The notes beneath the pieces are model-generated. The model did no database searches and had not been told where the DNA came from. It was given only the letters and a program-made list of their open reading frames with translations. Positions 15,449-20,717 of a DNA stretch of 20,717 bases are shown here, in pieces. Both the position numbers and the translations under genes were made by a program. Origin of the DNA: RGIG8597 sp045133795 (GTDB taxonomy: Bacteria; Spirochaetota; GWE2-31-10); NCBI GenBank assembly GCA_045133795.1, contig JBGUUT010000061.1, positions 1-20,717 on the forward strand, written 5' to 3'. Positions within the stretch are counted from its first letter, which is position 1. Each line of letters opens with the position of its first letter.

Positions 15449-16575
15449 CTATGACTTCCCCTCTTTAAAGTAACACGCCTGCTGAACAGTAAATCCATTG
15501 TTTCTTCCTGTGGACAGCCGTTGCAATTACCCGGCAATATACCGAGGGTATCAAGCCAAACTTCAGGGCTTTCCATACATAAGTAAATCGGTAAATCTTT
15601 ATTAACACTACGCAGAAAATCGATAACCATTTTGTATAAAGCCGTTCGTACCGGTCTGAAATATCTGAATTTGCTGTCGGAACATAATACGAACTCTCGG
15701 TTTAAAAGTGTGGATTCCGGATAATTATATTCCATCATAGATTTTAAATTGTTTGTATAACGGAAGGTTCCCAAACTAATCCAGGCGATATCTTCCGGTT
15801 TAAGGTGAGAAAAAATAAAATCTACAGTTTGTTGGTATTCTGATTTCGCATTGGGAATATCAACTATCGGGTCGAAGTGAAGTGCAATTTTGTATCCGGC
15901 GTTAACTAACGCTTTTGCCGCTTCCATTCTTTCCTGTAATGTTGCAGAAAATTTTTCTTCTTTAATTCGTACAATATCAGGATTTACGGAAAAACCTACA
16001 ACGATATTTCCCGGACTTTTATGTTTTAGGAGTAATTCAATATTTGTGGTTTTGGTTTTAAATTCAAAAATAAACTCATTTCTTCCTGCAAAAAAATCAA
16101 GAAAGTCTTCTGAAAAATTAGTGAGATGGTCGTATACAAGTGAATCGCCCAACTCGCCTGTTCCTATTCTTATTTGCTTACCGGGATTGTTTTTTTGAAA
16201 GTTTTCCAACTCGTTAAAAATTGATTCAATATCTACATTAATAACTGTGAAAGGTTGATTTAAGTATCCTTGTAAAATACAGTAGCTACATCCTATCGGA
16301 CAACCGATATATTGATTTATAATATGATAATTACAACAAAGATGACCGTGTGTACCCGGACATTTTCTTAAGATTTCCCCACGTATTGATGACAAAACCA
16401 AAACTTGAGAGCGGTCTTCCGGATGAAAAACTGTCGGAGTATCATGAATTAAAGTATTTAAATCATCAAAGTAATCAATTTCAATATTACCGAGCTTTGA
16501 TAGAATATGTTGTGTTTTATAATGATTGGCAATTTTATTTTCAATCCAAACTTTTTTAAAAGCTATAGGGTGCAT
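15445..16575 (-). CDS. SPL-family radical SAM protein (spore photoproduct lyase-like)
   Basis: A 376-residue radical SAM enzyme. The [4Fe-4S] motif is GCPIGCSYC (Cys92, Cys96, Cys99 from the chosen start), followed by ILQGYLNQP, as in spore photoproduct lyase and relatives, where a Tyr-Leu-Gln segment follows the cluster. Upstream lies KCPGTHGHLCCNYH, and the C-terminus has a CNGC pair. The SPL family repairs thymine-dimer-type lesions in spores, but members in non-sporulating bacteria have no proven substrate. Start choice: ATG16602 lacks a ribosome binding site, while ATG16575 has GGGAGG 4 nt upstream, and homologues in my memory start near this Met-His-Pro. With this start the gene overlaps the unknown upstream gene by 13 nt. 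It is the third gene of the aminopeptidase operon. Confidence 0.85.
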   Translation of the reverse strand: MHPIAFKKVWIENKIANHYKTQHILSKLGNIEIDYFDDLNTLIHDTPTVFHPEDRSQVLVLSSIRGEILRKCPGTHGHLCCNYHIINQYIGCPIGCSYCILQGYLNQPFTVINVDIESIFNELENFQKNNPGKQIRIGTGELGDSLVYDHLTNFSEDFLDFFAGRNEFIFEFKTKTTNIELLLKHKSPGNIVVGFSVNPDIVRIKEEKFSATLQERMEAAKALVNAGYKIALHFDPIVDIPNAKSEYQQTVDFIFSHLKPEDIAWISLGTFRYTNNLKSMMEYNYPESTLLNREFVLCSDSKFRYFRPVRTALYKMVIDFLRSVNKDLPIYLCMESPEVWLDTLGILPGNCNGCPQEETMDLLFSRRVTLKRGSHS

Positions 16576-17507
16576 TCTTCCTCCCATAATTTTTTTATGC
16601 AAAAATAATCCGGAGAATCTTCTTGTGTTTTCAGTTGAGCTAATGCTTGTGTTAATTTCTTTTCTAAACTTTTTTTGTCATTAAAAGAAATATTCATGTT
16701 TACGAAGTTTTTTTCAAAGAATTCATCAGTTGTAAAAGATACCCCGTTAGGAAAATTAAAAGCTGAAATATAGTCAGAAAAACGCTTCTTTATTTGGGAA
16801 ACATAAGGATACCTAAAAGAGTGTAAAGTGTTGAGGAAATCATTTTTATTGTCGGTCAAAGATAAAATTTTAAGCATTTCAGAGAATAAGGGTGTATCTT
16901 TTTTTGTACATGATGTTTTTGGGGTCTGAATAATTTCCGCAGCCATTTTCAAGCTTAAATTTGTTTCGCTGAAACTAAGGTTTGCAGGTAAAATATCTAA
17001 GATATTGTCGTATGAAAAAGTAGACAGGTGCAAGTGAAATAAAAAGGCTTCAGCTAATGCAACTTTTTTATTTTGCAACAACGAACGCAATTTATTTGAA
17101 AAATTGGGAAAAGTCCGATAAGCATCTTCGCCTTTTTTAGACGGAAGCCAGCCGAGTAAAGGAAATAGCGGATAGATTGTTCTTTCTGTTGAATGCTCAG
17201 ATTTCGTATTAAACAGTGTATCTATTATTGAAAATGCAGTTTCGGTATCTATTTTATTTTTATTGGCAAAGTTAGAAAGTAGAAAATTTACCGCAGTAAA
17301 AATATCGATAGTTTCGTTTTCGTCCGCTTGCAATTCCATAACCATGCAATTTTCACCGTGTGATAAAAGTAAAATTTGCTGTTCTTTTTCTCTGAATCCG
17401 AATGAAAGTTTATTTAGTACAGGAGAAAAGATTTCGTTATTTTGTACTTTTCCCGGACAATTTAAAAGTTTGTGATTTTCTTCTAAAGCAACAATATTGA
17501 TATGCAT
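16563..17507 (-). CDS. Unknown protein encoded upstream of the SPL-family gene
   Basis: A 314-residue, apparently soluble, mainly helical protein with no signal peptide or clear membrane segment. I do not recognise the family or any catalytic motif. It contains nine or so scattered Cys/His residues without a metal-binding spacing. Ribosome binding site AAGGAT lies about 9 nt before the ATG, 19 nt after the aminopeptidase stop. Its 3' end overlaps the SPL-family gene by 13 nt (40 nt if the longer SPL start is used), so the two are translationally coupled and may work together. This position makes it a candidate partner or substrate-specificity factor for the radical SAM enzyme, on context alone. 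Confidence 0.75.
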   Translation of the reverse strand: MHINIVALEENHKLLNCPGKVQNNEIFSPVLNKLSFGFREKEQQILLLSHGENCMVMELQADENETIDIFTAVNFLLSNFANKNKIDTETAFSIIDTLFNTKSEHSTERTIYPLFPLLGWLPSKKGEDAYRTFPNFSNKLRSLLQNKKVALAEAFLFHLHLSTFSYDNILDILPANLSFSETNLSLKMAAEIIQTPKTSCTKKDTPLFSEMLKILSLTDNKNDFLNTLHSFRYPYVSQIKKRFSDYISAFNFPNGVSFTTDEFFEKNFVNMNISFNDKKSLEKKLTQALAQLKTQEDSPDYFCIKKLWEEECTL

Positions 17508-17526
17508 TATATTTATCCTTATATAT

Positions 17527-18828
17527 TTAGTTATTAAAAAAAGCGTTCATTAAACCGTACATTTGAAAGAAATCTTCACTTCCGCCGAATTCACGAATGG
17601 AATGCATTGCAAGTACGGCAACTCCGATATCCACACAATGACAACCTAAAAGAGACGAGATTTTCGGTCCGATTGTACTTCCGCCTCTGACATCAGAATG
17701 ATTCACATTTTTTTGGAAATTGAGTTTGTGTTTCTTACAAAGTAAAACGATTTGTGAGGTAGATTCTGTGTCTGTAGCGTAACTTTGAGAATAATTATAT
17801 TTAATTACCGGTCCGGCATTAATCATGTTTTTTAGAACTGGGTCAGTTTTATCCGGATAGTTCGGGTGAAAACCGTGTGATAAATCTGCAGACAGAATAA
17901 AAGAAGCGTTGCATGAGCGTAAAAAATCAGCACGAGACTTACCTATTTCTTGATAAAGTCTTTCAATAAACGTCGGAACAAAACCGGAAGCCGCTCCGGT
18001 AGATGTAGCACTTCCTATTTCTTCATGATTAAATCCGGCAACTATTAATATTTCATCGGTCGGAGCTGCTTGAGATAAGGCTGCAATTGATGAATAGAAC
18101 ATTGATAAATTGTCAAGGCGTGCACTGGAAACAAATTCGTCATTTAAACCGATAGTACATCCCGGAGTCGTATCATAAAAGTTTAATTCATAATCAAGGA
18201 TATCGTCCGGATTTACTGCGATTTGTGCAGCAATTTCATTAAGTAAAACTTGTTTATCGAACTTTTCGGTTTTTGAAAGCGAAATAACCGGCAAAAGTTC
18301 TTTTTGATTTGCAATATGCAGCCCTTTTTCATTTACATCTCGATTTAAATGGATTGCAATACTCGGAAGAACAGCGATTGCTTTTTGAAAATCAATCAGT
18401 CTCATTTCAATTTTGCCGTTTATATTAACAGCGACACGCCCTGCAACTGATAAAGGTCTGTCAAACCATGTATACAAAATCGGTCCGCCGTAAACTTCGG
18501 TATTAATTTTTACCATTACGTCGTCAACATTCATAGTTGCATCCGGTTTGATTTTTAATACGGGAGAATCTGTATGAGAACCAATCATTTTGAAATTCAT
18601 AGTTTCTTGATTAAAAGTTTTCGGCATTACAAAGGCAAATATTTCCGAACCGTGATTGCTGAAAAAATATTTACCACTCGGTTGTAAGTTCCATTTTGTA
18701 TCATAAAAAAGTTGTGTAAATCCGGCGTTATTTAGAAAATCACATGCTTGTTTTGTTGCATGAAATTGTGACGGTGATTTATTTATGAAAGAAATCATAT
18801 TATTGATAAAGTCTTTTTGATTTGTCAT
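17527..18828 (-). CDS. apeB: M18-family aminopeptidase
   Basis: A cytosolic dinuclear-zinc aminopeptidase of 433 residues, the normal M18 length, preferring acidic N-terminal residues in characterised members. Metal and catalytic residues are visible: His85 and Asp87 in GSHTDSP, Asp239 in SSARLDN, Glu269/Glu270 in FNHEEIG, Asp315 in SADLSHG, and His409 in AMHSIRE. The interdomain segment YGGPILYTWFDRPLSVAGR (113-131) is also typical. GGAG lies about 9 nt before the ATG. It heads the minus-strand operon that runs through the unknown protein, SPL, NusG-II and Gx genes. Its promoter is shared back-to-back with trxB in a 149-base gap. Confidence 0.95.
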   Translation of the reverse strand: MTNQKDFINNMISFINKSPSQFHATKQACDFLNNAGFTQLFYDTKWNLQPSGKYFFSNHGSEIFAFVMPKTFNQETMNFKMIGSHTDSPVLKIKPDATMNVDDVMVKINTEVYGGPILYTWFDRPLSVAGRVAVNINGKIEMRLIDFQKAIAVLPSIAIHLNRDVNEKGLHIANQKELLPVISLSKTEKFDKQVLLNEIAAQIAVNPDDILDYELNFYDTTPGCTIGLNDEFVSSARLDNLSMFYSSIAALSQAAPTDEILIVAGFNHEEIGSATSTGAASGFVPTFIERLYQEIGKSRADFLRSCNASFILSADLSHGFHPNYPDKTDPVLKNMINAGPVIKYNYSQSYATDTESTSQIVLLCKKHKLNFQKNVNHSDVRGGSTIGPKISSLLGCHCVDIGVAVLAMHSIREFGGSEDFFQMYGLMNAFFNN

Positions 18829-18855
18829 CTTAACTACTCCATTTTTTTAATTGTT

Positions 18856-18883
18856 ATTCTACACGAAAATCCACTAATCGTAA
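18856..18883 (-). promoter_or_regulatory. Candidate promoter for the aminopeptidase operon
   Basis: Minus strand -35 TTACGA (18883-18878), 16-nt spacer, -10 TAGAAT (18861-18856), with five of six -10 bases matching. Transcription would start near 18849, about 20 nt before the start codon. Confidence 0.5.
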
Positions 18884-18918
18884 ATTAATAGCAAACAGCA
18901 TTTTTTTCTTAATATGGC

Positions 18919-18939
18919 TTTTTTTTAGAAAAAAAAAAA
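18919..18939. repeat. T8-AG-A11 homopolymer tract
   Basis: Eight T (18919-18926), AG, then eleven A (18929-18939), in the divergent gap between apeB and trxB and about 40-60 nt upstream of the trxB start. Uninterrupted A11 is the longest homopolymer I noticed in the window. It could act as an UP-element/bent DNA or vary in length. No convincing -35/-10 pair for trxB could be placed beside it. Confidence 0.7.
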
Positions 18940-18977
18940 TGTATGTTAATCTCCGACTTGTATATGGAGTTTAAATT

Positions 18978-19913
18978 ATGGATTGTGATATTTTAATAAT
19001 CGGAGCCGGTCCGGCAGGACTTTCGGCAGCAAGTTATGCCGGCAGAGCCGGATTTCAAACAATTATGGTGGAAAAAATCGGTTCCGGCGGTCAAATGATG
19101 CTTACTGATAAAATAGATAATTATCCCGGATTCCCAGAAGGAATTGCCGGTTTTGATTTACAAAATAAAATGTTGTTACAGGCTAAAAAGTTTGGAGCAA
19201 AATTAGTTTATGCAGAAGTCAGTGAAATAAAAAAGACTTCGGAAGGTTTTTCGGTTGTATTGTCAGACGGTAAAGTAATGACAGCCGGTTCTGTAATTGT
19301 TGCAGTCGGTGCATCTCACAGAACATTGGGAGTTCCGGGAGAAACAGAGCTTGCCAACAAAGGAGTAAGTTATTGCGGAACATGTGACGGACCGTTTTTC
19401 AGAGCTAAAAAAACAGTTGTTGTCGGCGGCGGAGATTCTGCATTAACAGAAGCAATTTTTATAGCTAAGTTTGCAAAGGAAGTAACGATTGTTCACCGCA
19501 GAGACAGATTCAGAGCCGTTCATTCACTTATTAAACAGGTTGAAGCTACGGCGAATATTAAAACAAAAATGAATGCAACCGTAGAAGAAATTTGCGGAAC
19601 AGACAGTGTGACCGGGGTCGTTTTGAAAGATACCGTAAGTGGTGAAAAAACAGATTTTGAAACGGACGGCGTTTTTATTTTTACAGGTTTATTGCCGGCT
19701 ACGACTTTTTTACCAGCAGAAATTTTGGACGGACAAAAATATATTGTAACAAATGAAAAAATGGAAACTGCAATTCCGGGACTTTATGCTGCCGGAGATG
19801 CAAGAAGCGGAGCTTTCAGACAGGTAATATGTGCCGCTTCCGACGGAGCTACAGCAGCTAACTATGCCGGAGAATGGCTTGAAGCACAACGTGGAAATGC
19901 TTACGGAAAATAA
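18978..19913 (+). CDS. trxB: Thioredoxin reductase
   Basis: A 311-residue NADPH-dependent flavoprotein that reduces thioredoxin, of standard bacterial length. The FAD-binding GAGPAGLSAASYAGRAG lies at 9-25; the redox-active pair is Cys133-Gly-Thr-Cys136 in YCGTCDGPFF (Gly-Thr where E. coli has Ala-Thr). NADPH binding is shown by GGGDSA (150-155) and HRRDRFR (173-179), and the second FAD contact by AAGDARSGAFRQ near residue 270. GGAG lies 9 nt before the ATG. The 3' end overlaps the lipoate ligase-family gene by 17 nt, so the two are cotranscribed. Pairing of thiol redox with lipoylation hints at a glycine cleavage/reductase or 2-oxoacid context beyond the window. Confidence 0.95.
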   Translation: MDCDILIIGAGPAGLSAASYAGRAGFQTIMVEKIGSGGQMMLTDKIDNYPGFPEGIAGFDLQNKMLLQAKKFGAKLVYAEVSEIKKTSEGFSVVLSDGKVMTAGSVIVAVGASHRTLGVPGETELANKGVSYCGTCDGPFFRAKKTVVVGGGDSALTEAIFIAKFAKEVTIVHRRDRFRAVHSLIKQVEATANIKTKMNATVEEICGTDSVTGVVLKDTVSGEKTDFETDGVFIFTGLLPATTFLPAEILDGQKYIVTNEKMETAIPGLYAAGDARSGAFRQVICAASDGATAANYAGEWLEAQRGNAYGK

Positions 19914-20658
19914 AACTCTTTATGTTTATCAATCAGATATTGATGTGTATAACGCAATGGCGATTGATGAATATTTATTGCAATGTGTTTCTTCCGGAGA
20001 ATATTCTACAGCGGTGCATATTTATTCATGGGGACGTCCCGGTATTACTCTGGGGCGTTTTACTCCGTCGGATGTTATAAAAACTCCGTGCTCTATTGAT
20101 GTAACACGGAGAATTACCGGAGGAAACGCTTTATATCATAAAGACGATATTGCATACGGTATAGTGATGAAACTTTCGGACAATAAAAATGTGGGTTTGG
20201 AATTGTGCAAAAAAGTTTCGAAAATAATTCAAAACGTTTTTTCTGCTTTAAAAGTGGATACTCAAATAATTTCTAGGGAGCGAAATCTTAATAACCGTCG
20301 ACTTGCTTGTAATGAGACTTTTTCCAGATGTGAACTTGTTTATTCTGACGAAAAAAAAGCCGCTGCAGCCGCCCAAAAAAATAACAGAACGGCAATATTA
20401 CAACAAGGTTCTGTTTATCTGAATCATAAACCTGAAAATATAAACGAATACTTAACAGACGGTTGCGGCATTGTTAATACTCAAAATAATTTAAATCTTG
20501 ATAAGAATGACTTTATGCAAAAATTAGGTGCCGAATTTTTATCGGGATTTGGAGTTCGGCAGATTAATTGCAGTTTGTGTGAAAAACAGGAAGTTATAAA
20601 AAATTTAATTAATAAAAAATATGGAGCAGAAGAATGGGTTTGGCAAAATTTCAAATAA
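19897..20658 (+). CDS. Lipoate-protein ligase / octanoyltransferase family protein
   Basis: A 253-residue member of the BPL/LplA/LipB fold. YSWGRPGITLGRFTPSDV (about 43-60) and the substrate loop RRITGGNALYHKDDIAYGIV (71-90) match the family pattern, with Gly-Asn in place of the usual third Gly-Ala. A later segment has Cys138 (ACNETFSRCELVY), then Lys153-Lys154 and AILQQGSVYL. A Cys at this place is characteristic of octanoyltransferases (LipM/LipL) rather than LplA, whose Lys motif is only partly kept. It may therefore transfer rather than ligate lipoyl or octanoyl groups. Start choice: the frame opens upstream at GTG19831 inside trxB, but ATG19897 gives the family-like N-terminus (YVYQSDIDVYNAMAIDEYLL). 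The ribosome binding site (GTGGAA) is poor, consistent with coupling to trxB. Confidence 0.82.
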   Translation: MLTENKTLYVYQSDIDVYNAMAIDEYLLQCVSSGEYSTAVHIYSWGRPGITLGRFTPSDVIKTPCSIDVTRRITGGNALYHKDDIAYGIVMKLSDNKNVGLELCKKVSKIIQNVFSALKVDTQIISRERNLNNRRLACNETFSRCELVYSDEKKAAAAAQKNNRTAILQQGSVYLNHKPENINEYLTDGCGIVNTQNNLNLDKNDFMQKLGAEFLSGFGVRQINCSLCEKQEVIKNLINKKYGAEEWVWQNFK

Positions 20659-20717
20659 ATGATGAAATCTTAAAACTGCTTTATCAAGAAGAGCGAATGT
20701 TTATTCAGGTGATAGAC
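20634..20717 (+). CDS. Start of an unidentified gene, cut by the window end
   Basis: Twenty-eight codons are visible from ATG20634, which has GGAG 7 nt upstream, and the frame is open to the last base. It overlaps the lipoyl-family gene by 25 nt, continuing the chain of overlapping genes from trxB. The visible N-terminus (MGLAKFQINDEILK, then LLYQEERMF) is charged and helical with no signal peptide. It is too short to identify. Confidence 0.6.
   Translation, partial: MGLAKFQINDEILKLLYQEERMFIQVID

Noticed and set aside
15890..16198. 102-codon plus-strand open frame
   Set aside because: It is a shadow of the conserved SPL-family coding region on the opposite strand.
16576..16602. Longer start for the SPL-family gene
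   Set aside because: ATG16602 lacks a ribosome binding site; the GGGAGG sits just before ATG16575, which also fits the family N-terminus better.
19831..19896. Longer GTG start for the lipoyl-transfer gene
   Set aside because: The extra 22 residues are a frame-shifted reading of the conserved trxB C-terminus and have no family-like sequence or ribosome binding site.

Overview
The window is AT-rich (about one third G+C by eye) bacterial chromosome, densely packed with housekeeping genes in short operons. I see no rRNA, tRNA, insertion sequence, phage gene or CRISPR array. The gene mix points to a low-GC spirochaete of the Treponema type. The hints are an AIR synthase of the Bacteroidetes/treponeme form, a NusG-domain-II protein next to a Gx-type membrane protein, an SPL-family radical SAM enzyme without any sporulation genes, and a protein resembling the spirochaetal DUF5312 family. 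The assignment is an inference from protein families; no marker gene in the window fixes it.

Layout. Bases 58-2586 (+) carry a VTT/DedA-type membrane protein and a 586-residue protein of unknown function, ending at a bidirectional terminator shared with dapB-dapA (-, 4288-2651). The 422-base gap 4289-4710 is the most interesting non-coding stretch. It holds a dapB promoter, a strong minus-strand terminator that closes a probable ~110-nt small RNA with a CAA-rich middle, and a consensus promoter firing rightward into purM. purM, a DEAD-box helicase and a small membrane-anchored coiled-coil protein form a plus-strand operon (4723-7760). This converges, with overlapping stop codons, on a minus-strand operon (12638-7757) of an MMPL/RND exporter, a secreted protein that may have a Cache-like fold, parA and parB.

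Bases 12867-14478 (+) encode a small membrane protein and a family-4 glycosyltransferase of the glycolipid-synthase type, closed by a terminator. A five-gene minus-strand operon follows (18828-14532): M18 aminopeptidase, an unknown protein, an SPL-family radical SAM protein, a NusG-domain-II membrane protein (TTG start) and a Gx/HepS-I membrane protein (GTG start). The last two junctions are 4-nt stop/start overlaps. The last two genes resemble the EetA/EetB pair of flavin-based extracellular electron transfer loci. From 18978 rightward run thioredoxin reductase, a lipoate ligase/octanoyltransferase-family protein and a third gene cut by the window edge, all overlapping.

Functional themes are lysine/diaminopimelate and purine synthesis, chromosome partitioning, envelope lipid or glycolipid work, thiol redox and lipoylation. 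I did not find a defence or mobile system. The best candidates for something undescribed are the small RNA at 4434-4546, which has 7-8 nt complementarity to several ribosome binding sites in the window, and the unknown proteins tied to the SPL enzyme and to the MMPL-ParAB operon.
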